From Strongylocentrotus droebachiensis (taxonomy: Eukaryota; Echinodermata; Echinoidea; Camarodonta; Strongylocentrotidae): DNA of 64,000 bases. Of the stretch, positions 27,910-38,020 are shown in pieces (the stretch's first letter is position 1; each line of letters begins with the position of its first letter). The translations under genes were made by a program, and so were the position numbers. The notes beneath the pieces were generated by a model. The model ran no database searches. It was not told the origin of the DNA and was given only the letters and a program-made list of their open reading frames with translations. Location of the stretch: contig JAVYIG010000311.1 in NCBI GenBank assembly GCA_035222895.1, forward strand, positions 184,501-248,500, in the 5' to 3' direction.

Positions 27910-28095
27910 CAGCTAGTATCAGAACTTGGGCCTTTTAGTACCCTGCATTCTCTCTCCGCCGCCGCTGTCACTCCCTCGCCGTCCTTTGCCTGCGCCTTAG
28001 GCTTAGCCTTACCGGCTGGCGGTGTCCATTTTACCATATACACCTTCCTCCGTCTCAGGCAGGTAAAAGTTTGATCAGCTTGGCAAACCGGTAAC
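27910..28095 (-). CDS. Upstream exon of the Harbinger transposase gene
   Basis: A minus frame open from about 28113 reads RFAQLPVCQADQTFTCLRRR, KVYMVKWTPPAGKAKPKAQA and VLKGPSSDTSW and ends at a consensus donor GTGAGT (27904-27909). The exon breaks after two bases of a TGG codon; the main Harbinger exon at 20343 supplies the missing G and continues FMKNDIARLK in phase. In Harbinger proteins an aromatic residue followed by K-DI-L-ALxxPD is the usual start of the nuclease region, so the join makes sense. The acceptor is not certain (TTTTGCTCAG at about 28096). The Ngaro element fills the intron. Confidence 0.55.
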
Positions 28096-28224
28096 TGAGC
28101 AAAACGATTGCATCACAATGTGTAATAACTGATTTCCTTATACAATGTATATGTATCTTTAGAGGTAAGATGTTTTGGCAAGGAATAAATATGTCTATCT
28201 GTAATAAACATAATCTGTGAATTA

Positions 28225-28372
28225 CAGATCACAAAAGACCTGGTAGCAACAGACATATATATATTTGTATACTGGTATGTAACTTGTATAAATACTTTAA
28301 GACGAATGTAGGGGAAAGATAAAAAGATAAAAAGACAAACTTGGTAGCAACAGACATATATATACATGTACA
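28225..28372. repeat. Short direct repeat TTGGTAGCAACAGACATATATA
   Basis: The block GGTAGCAACAGACATATATA occurs at about 28241 and 28342. Between the copies is AT-rich DNA with no gene. Confidence 0.5.
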
Positions 28373-28609
28373 ATCAGGGCTTGCCCTTAACTTTTTTTTT
28401 AGGTGGCCAGCAGGGCCACTTGGGTAGGAGATCTGGGTGGCCAAATGGATTTTCAGGTGGCCCCACTTTTATGCGTTATTAAATAATGCAAATGTTTAAT
28501 AAAAAAAATGCATAAATTATACGTGTTAAAAGCAGCATGAACTGCATTTAATAATGAAAGGTGAGTGACTCTTTAGACTCTCATTCCAAATCCTCTCTCT
28601 TTGTTTCTA

Positions 28610-28880
28610 TAGTTCATTGACCTTTTGTCCTGTCACCTTTGAGCCATACTCGGACTTGACCCGAGTCTTCAACAGATGTACCACTGGTAGGAATTTGGCA
28701 ATCCTAATCCAAAAGTATAGAAAGCTGTTGTGTGTACAATGCTTTTCATAGAAAGTTCATTGACCTTCTGACCTTTCACCTTTGTCGAATGTGACCTATA
28801 TTCGAACTTGACCCGAGTCTTCAACAGATGTACCTGTGATATGAATTTGGTGATTCTACCTCAAATCCATACAAAGTTAT
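28610..28880. repeat. Internal direct repeat of the hAT element (period about 145 bp)
   Basis: Two copies starting with AGTTCATTGACCTT and sharing GACCCGAGTCTTCAACAGAT at 28659 and 28810. Non-coding. Confidence 0.6.
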
Positions 28881-28924
28881 AGTGATTACAGCATAACAGA
28901 AATAGTGGAGCTTATAGTCTCTCT

Positions 28925-29428
28925 TTAAAGAGAACTCCTCCAATCTTCTACAGTTAATCCCATCTCCGGACAGTACCAATTTCCTCTTACTTGTGTATGC
29001 CCATTTTCTTTGGTCTTTGGCTTCTTACAGCGCGAACATGAGTAGCCCTCCTTTCTTTTGGTGTACCTCTTCCGTGGTGGCTCACCGCGCAATGACCTCT
29101 CTTGGTCCTCTTGTGCGGCCTTCATCCGCCTCCAGTTGGCCTGGCGAGACATGGTCACGTTGTTGTCGGTTTCCTCAGATGATGAGGTAGCGGGCCATGG
29201 ATGCATCGGAGGAGTGTACCACTGGGCTGGCTGCTGGGACTGAGGCAGTGGGTAAAAAGGGCTCGGATAAAAAGGGAAATACTGAGAAGGGTGCGGTTGT
29301 GAAGGGGGTGGTTTGAAGGGTGTCTGGCTGAGAGGCTGTTGTGTGGGATGTAGGCCTTTTCCTTGCTCGGAGCGGAGCCTCTCCTTCTCTGTTTGGCGGC
29401 TCAACAAACTCCATCTCCTGATGGCCAT
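28925..29428 (-). CDS. Proline-rich protein with C-terminal zinc-ribbon-like motif
   Basis: 167 codons from ATG 29428, with an in-frame stop just upstream. Proline-rich middle (TPFKPPPSQPHPSQYFPFYP and similar), then a basic stretch RRMKAAQEDQERSLRGEPPR and KRYTKRKEGYSCSRCKKPKT, ENGHTQVRGNWYCPEMG at the end. The C-x2-C ... GHTQ ... GNWYCP pattern recurs at the C-terminus of many multicopy proteins of aquatic invertebrates and is probably a zinc-binding unit; the function is unknown. It lies inside the hAT element and may be one of its exons, because an acceptor-like TTTCAG occurs at 29549 in an overlapping frame. Confidence 0.5.
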   Translation of the reverse strand: MAIRRWSLLSRQTEKERLRSEQGKGLHPTQQPLSQTPFKPPPSQPHPSQYFPFYPSPFYPLPQSQQPAQWYTPPMHPWPATSSSEETDNNVTMSRQANWRRMKAAQEDQERSLRGEPPRKRYTKRKEGYSCSRCKKPKTKENGHTQVRGNWYCPEMGLTVEDWRSSL

Positions 29429-29559
29429 GTTGAATTATCTCTGTTGGTCTCAAAAGAGGTTCGGGTAGGGGGTTCCTCGCCACTGTCACTGTGTCTGGTA
29501 GAGACGTACCTTGCAACAATGTTGCGGTGTGTGTTTTGTTCTGACGTTTATGCAACCTG

Positions 29560-30480
29560 AAATTATTTCAAAAAAATAAAATAATTATTCTACATCAGAT
29601 TGAAATGAACTTGGAGCGTTGAACACGCTTCAACATCTCCCTTCGCTCAACCTGAAAAACAAAAAAACAAAACCTTATGGTTCATACACACAGTCACAAA
29701 TTTAGTTAAAGAGGAAGTCTAGTCTGGGATTTTATGGCTTTAATAATAGAGGGACAAAAATGATAGAAACAGAACCAATCCACGCAGGTGGGTCTTTAAA
29801 AAATCTGATGAAATTTCGGAGTTGTAATCAATCAAACATAATTTGACAACTACATGGGTCTTTAATAGAAATACTAGTATTGCCAATTTAAAGAAGAAAA
29901 CATCAAGTTATGTAATGTCGGTAATAATCGGAAGTGTGATTCTGAAACATAAAATTACTCAGGTCATTTCAATAACCAAAGCTTCAAAATAATGTAACAA
30001 AGTACAATGTTATTAAATAAAAGAAAAACAAAACTTGGTACGCCTGTCAATTAATCTTTAACTTGGATGTGCAATACTTAATATACTACTGTAAATAATA
30101 AGTAATTAAATAAATGTTTTGATTTCTCCACCCTTGCTTCTTTCTCACAGCTCGGGTCATTCCCCTCCTTCCTTTCTATTTTCCGACGCACTGTTTCTTC
30201 CTCATCTTCTTCACTCTGCTCTCTCCCTTTTTTAATTCCTCTTTATTTTCACGTCTCTCTCTCTCTGACCCTTTCTCGCCTTTACTCTGCTTCATCGTTC
30301 CTACTTTCCTACCCTTCCTCCGTCTCTCATGCTTAATAACTCCCCGACTTATAGGCCTAACTTAAGGCTAACGCATGATATAAATTTATTTCGATCATTC
30401 ATAAATTATGTGCCCTGATTATGTGCCAGTTATCATTTAAAAAAACAAAATTAATTAAAGTTAAAAGGACAATCACATGA
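29560..30480. other. Non-coding interior of the hAT element
   Basis: No ORF with motifs. At 29709 a TTAAAGAGGAAGTC string resembles the left end of the TTAA-type MITE seen at 46806. A CT-rich zone covers 30130-30330. Confidence 0.4.
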
Positions 30481-30508
30481 ATAATTAAATATTGATAAAT
30501 AAACTCAC

Positions 30509-31054
30509 TTCTGCAATGAAGCTAGTGAAAACTTGCGCAGATTTGTCATTCCGGTAAGTCGAGCCGACATCTAGCCCTTTAGCTTCGTCAAGTGATGCCA
30601 TCCAAACCAAGTCGGTAAATGGCCGGCAGTGTTTGGCCATTGCGTGAACATTTCTGAATATTATTATCAGACGCTCCACAACTTTTTGGTTCATCTTCTG
30701 GACCATCTTCTCCGCCTTTGAAGTCCCTGGTAGTGCCTCTTGGGCGGCTTTGGCCCCCATCGCGCGTTGATGGTTGTCGCTTTCGTCGTGTCTCTTGATG
30801 CAATACAGTTTAAAAGTACTGCATCCGTCAAAGAAGATATTCCTTCCTGTCCCGGGTTTTCCAGTCATATTGGTTTCCCGACAAATGCGGCAAACCATGA
30901 CGCCGTTGTCGTCGTCGTGTGACAACCACTTGAAATCTCGTTCCCATTCTTTTCGGTACGTGCGTTTCCTTTTCTCATTCTCGTACTCTTCCCTTGCTTC
31001 CCTTTTTCTTTTGTCCCGATCTTTAGGGTTAGACACATTAAGGAATCGCCACAT
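30509..31054 (-). CDS. ZNF862-like hAT protein, first exon (TTF/BED-type zinc finger)
   Basis: From ATG 31054 the exon reads REYENEKRKRTYRKEWERDF, KWLSHDDDNGVMVCRICRET, FFDGCSTFKLYCIKRHDESD and NHQRAMGAKAA, then GLDVGSTYRNDKSAQVFTSF and IAE before a GTGAGT donor at 30503-30508. C-x2-C then H-x4-H in the F-KLYCIKRHDESDNH stretch forms the TTF-type DNA-binding finger of hAT proteins, and GSTYRND matches the block that precedes the catalytic domain in ZNF862/C17orf113-like proteins. The finger would recognise the element ends. No further exons with the RNase H-like core were found before 28375. Confidence 0.75.
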
Positions 31055-31059
31055 CTTTA

Positions 31060-31727
31060 GAAGACTTACTTTTAGATCATTCTGATCGACTTTTGCTCAG
31101 GTAGTAAACAAACGCGCACATGTACAAGTTGTACAGCGGATAACGAAGCATGTACATGTATTAGCACGTGGAGGACCATTTAAAACTAATATTTGCATCT
31201 CGTTCCGTACATTTCAACCAAGTGATTTACTACTGATGATCGATGATAAATTTCATATTATTTATTATTGTATTATTATTCATATTATCTGTTTAGAAAT
31301 TGGTTGACATTGGGAAGGAAACCAATAAAGAATCAAACCGGCAACTCCTAAAAAGATCCAAATATTATTCTGAAAGTAGACCAATTGAAATAAATTAATG
31401 AATTTTTTTCTCAAGACTCAAATATATATTTTTCTAATTTCTATATAATAGCCGCCTATTTTATAACGGTAGACTTTTGATAAGTATTGTAAGACTATTA
31501 TATCTTGAATCTTCTACGTAACAATACCAGAGTATACTATTGCCTTTCCCTGATCTAGTGTTATTAAACAAGGTGGTAGGACCTCCACATCAATTGTTTC
31601 AGAAAAAGGAAAGTCACGTTAAACAAAACTTTTTTTTTTTACTTGGCCTTATCGGCAATCGTAAAAGTCTCATAAACAAACTGTCAGAGACGGGGTTGCG
31701 TTACCTCGATCCGTCTATCGCTCTCTC
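31060..31727. other. Non-coding interior of the hAT element
   Basis: AT-rich DNA with no recognised gene or repeat. Confidence 0.4.
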
Positions 31728-31730
31728 TTA

Positions 31731-31892
31731 TGCCTGAATCACATTTCCTCTAGCTCTACGGAGCCCGTACGATGTTTAAAAACAGCCGTTTAAACCAATT
31801 TCGTACGAACCACACCGTACGAAATTGGTCGAAACGGCTGTTTTTAAACATCGTACGGGCTCTGTAGAGCTAGAGGAAATGTGATTCAGGCA
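31731..31892. mobile_element. 162-bp palindromic foldback MITE, Harbinger-type target
   Basis: The two halves are near-perfect reverse complements around 31811: TGCCTGAATCACATTTCCTC at the left and its complement ending at 31892. The element is flanked by TTA on both sides (31728-31730 and 31893-31895), the 3-bp TWA target duplication of PIF/Harbinger elements. It has no coding capacity and would form a hairpin of about 75 bp. It is inserted in the hAT element. Confidence 0.8.
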
Positions 31893-31895
31893 TTA

Positions 31896-32816
31896 CTGCT
31901 CAAATAATTTACGCGTCAGTAGACAGGGATACCTCGCATACATGTTATGTACAGGACACAAGATCAGATTTTAGCAAATTATTTGCCATTTGTTTTCCAT
32001 CAAAATTCATGGCCCTGAATTTTTTTTATTATTTAGGCCTTATATATTTAGTTAAAAAGGTCCATGTAGTGCTACAAATAAAACGTGAACATCCCCCGTT
32101 TAACTTAAACTAATGAACATCAATGATGATTGCTACCTAGTAATAACAGATCAATTATTCAATCGATAATCACGGAAAATTAACAACAGAACAGCGTACA
32201 TTATCACCAACAAAGCGTACCGCCGTAGGCCTACGTTGTTATCAAACAAAAAACACGTGAAATTTTCATTTTATGAAGCTCACACGGCTTCCACACGTAC
32301 ACACTGATTGAGTTACCTTTATTTTCAATCAATATAACCTCCACCAATCATAATGTCAAATACCAGACACACCCATTGTTGTTCCCTCGTTGCTTAGTAT
32401 AGTCCACAATTAGTCGCAAATACACCAATCACAATGCTGGGATTTGGGAATCCCCAACTTACCCGCCCGAAATCTCATGCGCAGTTTGTAACTGCGCAAC
32501 AAAGAGTTGAGAAGCGTACTAGCTGTGCTGCAATGCGGATATCGACAGCTGCCCTATTCGCGGTAGCATACTATGATAGCGCTACGCCTATGTACCGGCC
32601 GGGCCGGGGTGGCGGCGGCGGTGTGTACAGTACCTACGCGACGGCGTGCATCGTTTTTATAAAGTTAGTATGCGAAACGAAACATTTCCTTGTTTGATAG
32701 ATCGGATTGCGTCGCTTGGAAAAGCTTGGAAAAATAAATGTCGCCTCGGTTTCGGGTAGATCTAAAGGTTAAACAAGTTGTTGATAAATAATTTATATAT
32801 TACTGTCCAAATATTT
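31896..32816. other. Right non-coding part of the hAT element
   Basis: Contains a GC-rich stretch (32590-32650) and an 87-codon plus frame without motif. Probably the promoter region of the minus-strand hAT gene. Confidence 0.35.
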
Positions 32817-32977
32817 GGGTGGCCAGCCGGGCCATCTAGTCGGTAATTTCAGGTGGCCCGACAGCGTTTCAGGTGGCCATTGGCACCGGGCCACCGCTAA
32901 ATTCGAGCCCTGACAATGTATATGCAACTAGTAAAGTTTAAGGATGCAAGAGAGAACAATTAGGCGACGGGTTTTAC

Positions 32978-33105
32978 CTGTAGGTTTCTTTAGGTACGTC
33001 TAAGGTCCATTATCTTTTGACTGAGGTAGGAGTTAACCTTCCCCACTTCCTTTGTTCTCTCCTCCTCGGAGAGAGACTGTTTGCGCAGCCGGTGAAGGAA
33101 ACACT
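32978..33105 (-). pseudogene. BEN-domain gene, last coding exon
   Basis: After a GATACAG acceptor (33106-33112) the minus strand reads CFLHRLRKQSLSEEERTKEV and GKVNSYLSQKIMDLRRT, then TAA at 32990-32992. Joined to the exon ending at 33626 it completes a BEN domain in phase (LR-E-CFLHR). BEN domains bind DNA or chromatin partners. A GTAAAA follows at 32972-32977. The hAT element lies 60 bp beyond. Confidence 0.6.
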
Positions 33106-33625
33106 CTGTATCGGGAATAGAAAATAGAGAGAAAAAGGTGCTTAATAATACACACTTATAAATAAATACCTAGTAAAATGAATATATTTCCTTCATTTTC
33201 AAATGTAGACAATCAGAATTATAAATTGATGTCTGAAGCTTCTACTGTTGCTATTTTCAAACATTTGTTTTTGTTTTGGTGTGAAAGTAGGCCAAGAATG
33301 GCCATCATGTTATTTCCTGCTCCACCAACATGAGATGTATCTCATTAAAAGTTAAGTCCAAGCCTTTTCTATCTTTAAACAAAACATTGTTCTGCACACA
33401 AACTTTAATAAACCTATTAACACCTTTACAAAATTGCGAACTTTCTATGAATTCCTCTATTTTATTTTCTTCATTGATTTCAGTAAAACCAACTTATATC
33501 AGGATGGACTTCCACTTTAAATGTTTGTGTGATTATAACAAAAAGAGAGGCTTTTTTGTACCTGACCAAAAGAACAATTATAATGGACAAATTTATTGCA
33601 ATAGAAAAATCAGAAGGTTCTTTAC

Positions 33626-33930
33626 CACGCAATGCCTGTATTTTTTCTGGCTCCAGTGGCTCACAGACGGGTTTTCCTTTATATCGGTTACTCCCTTTGG
33701 CAGTGATGGATCGCGTTCTCAGAACGTCTGTTCCCCAAATAGCCACAGCCAAATTTTTCACGAATAATGAGTTCTTCTGTTGACTCGTTATTGTGCCTTT
33801 CAGCAGCGAGCTCTCTTCGCAGAATCGCGATTTCAGCTGTCAGTTTACTTGTAGCCGTCTCTGATGGACCACCTACATGTATGTGTGGTTGATCTGGTGA
33901 TCTGCAGAAGTATAGAATTGTTTCATCCAT
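33626..33930 (-). pseudogene. BEN-domain gene, penultimate exon (frameshifted)
   Basis: Minus strand: a coiled-coil lead-in TSKLTAEIAILRRELAAERH in one frame, then, in the next frame after about 33790, KNLAVAIWGTDVLRTRSITA, KGSNRYKGKPVCEPLEPEKI and QALR before a GTAAAG donor (33620-33625). FGTDVLxTxSxTGxxxN and LxPEKIxAL are hallmarks of BEN domains in invertebrate transposon-like genes. The one-base frame change between coil and BEN domain suggests a decayed copy. Confidence 0.65.
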
Positions 33931-33989
33931 GGTCCTGAGAGGTACTTTCCTACAAGGCCCAGAACTAGACGTTCCACCTTAGCAGTGTC

Positions 33990-34300
33990 CTTCAAGTAAT
34001 CTTCCAGTACAGTAAAGCAGCTCTCAGTCCTCCACATGAAGTTCCTGTGCCGAGCAGTTGAACAAACTTGTCATAATGCTCAACGAGCTTGCCACCAATG
34101 TGGAAAAGAATGTTGGGTCTGTTTCCTCGGTAGCGTGGCAGGATGCCTCTTGGGATGCCTTTTTTCATCAAGGAATGCAACAAAACCCTTAAGGTCCCCC
34201 TTCCCATTCTTATACAGCAATTTGTTCATCTGCAGTATGATGTTTCCTGCCACACAATCCTTTCCAAAAAACCTTTCCTCTGGATTCTTCATGGCTCCTT
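33990..34300 (-). pseudogene. Repeat-family protein fragment (YRGNRPNILFHIGG)
   Basis: Minus frames give NKLLYKNGKGDLKGFVAFL and, shifted, LPRYRGNRPNILFHIGGKLV followed by EHYDKFVQLLG. The RGNRFNILFHxxG wording recurs in multicopy proteins of marine invertebrates that are likely transposase-derived. Two frame changes; it belongs with the fragments at 34628 and 35030. Confidence 0.45.
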
Positions 34301-34627
34301 AATGCGGAACACACAGCTGTGGCAATGGAGTCAAGGGGATGTAAGTCTTAACTGCAGCATGGTTTGCAGCGTATATGTCTGTGAGTGTGTTTGAGATGTT
34401 CGAGATGATCGTTTGTCTTGTGTCCTGGTAGTTAGTGTTGTGGAAGTATGTGTGTGTTTCGGCTATGTTGTCAACTGTGTTGATGATATGTTGTGCATTG
34501 TCCTCGGCCGTTCCCCCAGGCTCGAGGTGGACAAATTTGATACTCGGTTATTGAGCCAGAAAATGTACTTTGTCAATCATTATGCTGCAGTTCTATCAAA
34601 AACAACAAACAGAATCATGGCATCTTC

Positions 34628-34912
34628 CTATGTAGTGAGGACATGCTTGTCAGTGGAGCACTTGTCGTCCTTCACTTGGAGTAGAGCGATTTGACAGAAT
34701 TCAAGTGTTCGCTGCAATGTGCTTTCGTACTGCAGGTGAAATGCATAGAATGCTGAAAGGTAGCATGCTGCAGCTGTCAACAGATCCCCCACCCTGCACA
34801 CTGGTGTGCCATCAACGACCAGTGAGAACTGTCTGGCATGCAGAGGGGAGCTTTCGTCTGTGCTCACAAAGATGGCTAGTCCTGTTTGGTCACCATTACC
34901 ATATGTGGACAC
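34628..34912 (-). pseudogene. Repeat-family protein fragment (HARQFSLVVDGTPVC)
   Basis: A 94-codon minus frame: GLAIFVSTDESSPLHARQFS, then VDGTPVCRVGDLLTAAACY, LSAFYAFHLQYESTLQRTLE. The FYxFNLxYPxxxxxTLEF-type ending is common in repeat-associated animal proteins. Function unknown. Confidence 0.4.
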
Positions 34913-34999
34913 AAGTATAAAGCAATAAAGAAAGATTACTCAATCTACTCCGAATTTACTCAACAATACTTACTGATACAACATTATAAGACCAGAAAA

Positions 35000-35245
35000 G
35001 GGATGGTCTTTCTCATTTTTTCATTATTTTACTAAGGTCAAGTGGAATATAATCCTAAGCCGCAGCAAGGCACATATCCTTTGTTGTGAAGTGCACGCTG
35101 TTGATGTGCATCTCTTCCTGCGTTGTGGCATCGAACCCAACAGTTACCTGACCACTGCGCTTGTGAAGTTTACTAAGGCGGACAGGAATGTTTGCTGTTG
35201 GTGTTTTGTTCATGACACAATTGGATACCTTCGTCCTGGTTGTGG
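35000..35245 (-). pseudogene. Repeat-family protein fragment (GFDATTQEEMHINSVH)
   Basis: Minus strand reads NKTPTANIPVRLSKLHKRSG, QVTVGFDATTQEEMHINSVH and FTTKDMCLAAA before a stop at about 35040. LDATTxxxxHVNSIHxTT is a block of a multicopy RNase H-like repeat-protein family; the D of GFDAT is a candidate catalytic residue. Cut upstream by a retroposon tail at 35250. Confidence 0.5.
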
Positions 35246-35249
35246 AAGA

Positions 35250-35400
35250 ATTCCATTCAATTCAATTCAAATGAACATTTATTTTCTTCCATTCAATTTG
35301 ACAACATATTTGACATCTGTTCAAACAATACAATTTATAAGTAGGAACATAAATATAATTAAAGAACTTGTATTACAGGTAAGAAGGCGCGAAACCCGAT
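35250..35400 (-). mobile_element. Non-LTR retroposon 3' end with (TTGAA)n tail
   Basis: On the minus strand the piece ends in three TTGAA units at 35255-35270, and its subterminal ATAAATGTTCATTTG is shared with a related copy at 42349. Only a 3' part is present. Confidence 0.55.
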
Positions 35401-35499
35401 AAGCATAGCTTGTAATGGGTACCCCTGAATACATAAATACAATTATACATTATAAATGGGAGAAAGGAAGGAAGGAAGAAAGGGATAGGCAAAGAGGAG

Positions 35500-35930
35500 A
35501 GGAGGATAGAGAGCTCGGAGAAAGAGAAAAGAGAATGAGTTTTTCGATCCATCTTCAAACTGACATCAGCATTGGCCTTCTTATTTTCAAGTGATTCCTT
35601 TAGGAACAGATTGTCAAATTTGAATTGCCTCACATCCTCTTCCTTTTCCTTGAGCCCTTGTTTGACTTTTCTGTTGCGCTGTACCGTTTTTGATTTCCTG
35701 CGAGACACAAGTACATGTAGCTGTCTGTGCGCTTTCTCCAAGTTCCAAAGTTTAGCTCATTCCGCACAACACTTGCCTTCAGTTTTTGTTGCAGTTCTCT
35801 TATCTTCCGATCCGGTTCACCTCGATCTGCTTTTGTTTCCTTTTCAAGGACTGGTTAATGACATGTCTTGGGTTCTTCATTTGGGTCTTGAGCTCACTAA
35901 TTTTAGTAAAATACTTTGCCGCTAGACTGC
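35500..35930 (-). pseudogene. Coiled-coil exon pair
   Basis: Minus frames HRQLHVLVSRRKSKTVQRNR, KVKQGLKEKEEDVRQFKFDN and LFLKESLENKKANADVSLKM (35741-35545), preceded by ISELKTQMKNPRHVINQSLK at about 35890. Strong heptad character. They lie upstream, in minus sense, of the RNase H-like pieces and BEN domain. Perhaps the N-terminus of the same repeat-family gene. Confidence 0.4.
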
Positions 35931-36299
35931 TAGAAGTCTAGCGAAAAGAATGGCAGAATAATTATATTAAATTAGTACACCAGCCGATGGGAAATTAAAA
36001 AAAATGACATTATCCAAACAAATTTGTACACAGGTCTATGGAAAAACCAGTAAGCAGCTGAAGCTGCAAGTAATATAATCACATTTACAGGGTTTGTTTC
36101 TTCACTTATCATAACAAGAGAGAAATTCTTTATAATAACACAATAAATAGATCCACAAGACTGAGTAGACCAGCCCTTGTGAATCTGTATTTTCTCCAGA
36201 TTTCATTGTCAGGCCGATCCAATGGGTCTACGCTGTCTCGGAAGATTCTTTTTCTCCATAGTCGCCTACCACCCTCTTCCTGCAGGAGTAGCAGTATGG

Positions 36300-36530
36300 C
36301 TGTCATCTTTGATTGTAACTTTATGCTTGAAAAAAATTAAGCGTAAAGTTACGATAAATTACAAAAGATTCGCTTGATATTATGCTCGATATCACGCTTG
36401 ATATCAAATGCAACTTTCTGTATAATATGGGTTATCAAACCTACGCTTGATTTGTCAAAGTTAGGCTTGATTTATTAAACTTACGCTTAATCGTAAATCT
36501 TTATAATACGGGCCCGAGAACAGGCAATTT
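36300..36530. repeat. Degenerate inverted-repeat region (GCTTGAT...AAGCGTAA)
   Basis: CGCTTGATAT, CGCTTGATTT and complementary ATTAAGCGTAA strings recur at 36335-36500, the pattern of a decayed MITE. Ends cannot be fixed. Confidence 0.35.
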
Positions 36531-36639
36531 TTCTACCGACTATGAGGAAAGAACTAATTTTCAATTTACATTACCGATCAGACGAACCTCAGTGACCTGA
36601 ATGGTTTAATGGTACAGTAATTATTTTCATATTTAAATA

Positions 36640-37062
36640 GTGAAATGACCAGATGCTTGGGCTATTCCCAAAAGGCAGATATCCTAATGGGCATTTCTCT
36701 TTCCTCGTCTTCTTCTCAACCCCACATGCAGCTCATCATTTTGTATTATTTTCTGTATCCCCGATCTCTCTTCTTTTTTGGCATTGTCTACTCTTTGTGA
36801 CTGTGTTCTTCCATCTTGTCATGTGTAAAGTACTGTCTTGTCCTGTTCTCATCTCTGTTGGCATCCCCCTTTTCCCCCTATTTTGTAGTTCCTTTTGTAG
36901 TTACGGACTTGTTAATTTAATTACTCAATATTCCTTAGTATCAATTGAGGTGTTCACACTTGTACAAGCATTAGTGGACCCCTCTGTTTCCAATATGTTA
37001 TTCTACATTTGTTGTATAATGTTTTGTTTGAAACATGAATAAATTTAATTTAATTGAATAAT
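36640..37062 (+). mobile_element. Probable LINE 3' UTR with AATTTAATTTAATTGAATA tail
   Basis: Pyrimidine-rich sequence with one long plus frame (36653-37042) that is not protein-like, then a repeated AATTTAATTTAATTGA tail at 37040. The layout matches 3' ends of non-LTR elements; no ORF2 end is visible. Confidence 0.4.
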
Positions 37063-37928
37063 ACCCCTGGCGATGGGATATCCATGAACTTGGACATGTA
37101 TGACAGTTTGAGAAACTGATCCCTGGTAAATTAGATCTTGCCTGGACTGAAACTTGCTTAAAACTCTAGCCAAAATATTTCTGATTTTTAACTACTACTA
37201 GTACATGAAGATTGTTTATACTCGGGTTACGCAAAAGTTAAGAACAAACTGGACAAAATTAGAAATTGTCATTGTGTGAATAATATTTTTGTAATGTTAT
37301 TTTTGTAACTTTTCCAGCCATCCCTTTCACCTGAACACTTAAAAAAAAATTATAATAATAAATAATGTACAGGTGTAAGAAAACTTCTGTTTAGCAATAT
37401 TCTGAAGAGTTTCTATGTCAAAGTATATGATATATTATGTATGTAAACTTATTTTGATAATTTGTACGTAAAAATGTGAGCAAAACATATTTCCAATATT
37501 GGACAATAAATTGAAATTGAAAAGCAGACTGCAAATGAAAGACGAGACATATTTTTTCTGTATTTCATAAAGAAGCAATGTGTACTGCATAGATTTTATT
37601 GTGTATAAAATTGGACAGGAAAGGCAAGCAATAAAAAAAAATTAAAAAACAGTGGAAAAACAGATTAAGTACGAGTGGATAATTACCTGCTTTTGTAAGA
37701 AGAAACTAGAAAGTTTATTAATTTCTTTGTTAGCCATGCATGTATAAACATATTTATTCTATGCTATGTACTTGACTGAACACTTCTAAATGTTTTGTAC
37801 TGTGTACAAAGAATACAGAAATAAAGATGACTTTTATTGAAGTTACTAATGCCTTCTTACATGACTTTGCTTGCATTTGAGTACAAAACGAGAGCACTTT
37901 TCACATTTTCAGTGTTAAGATACATGTA
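37063..37928. other. AT-rich intergenic DNA
   Basis: No ORF or repeat that can be assigned. Confidence 0.4.
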
Positions 37929-38020
37929 TCGAGGGTTCAGTGACACAGACGATTATTTGAAACACATAAACCACCGTTTCTCAAAATTGCCAAAATGGAG
38001 TTACGTCACTGACCCCTTGA
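37929..38020. mobile_element. Tc1/mariner-type MITE, short copy
   Basis: TCGAGGGTTCAGTGACAC at the left and GTCACTGACCCCTTGA at the right, flanked by TA on both sides (37927-37928 and 38021-38022). 92 bp, internally deleted relative to the 251-bp relative at 55247-55497. Confidence 0.72.

Larger units (their letters stand above)
28375..32912 (-). mobile_element. hAT-type DNA transposon, 4.5 kb, non-autonomous
   Basis: Left end CAGGGCTTGCCC at 28375, right end (reverse complement) CAGGGCTCGAATTTAGCGG ending at 32912, with ACAAT on both flanks (28370-28374 and 32913-32917). CAGGGCT TIRs with a subterminal GGTGGCC-rich zone (28410-28470 and 32817-32900) are typical of hAT elements; 5-bp rather than 8-bp target duplications have been described for some hAT groups. 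It codes on the minus strand for the zinc-finger end of a ZNF862-like hAT protein (30509-31054) and a second ORF (28925-29428). The DDE core and dimerisation domain were not found, so it would depend on transposase from elsewhere. Confidence 0.75.

Noticed and set aside
36653-37042. 129-codon hydrophobic plus ORF as a membrane protein
   Set aside because: Composition follows a T-rich tract that ends in a retroposon-type tail; no start context or conserved motif.
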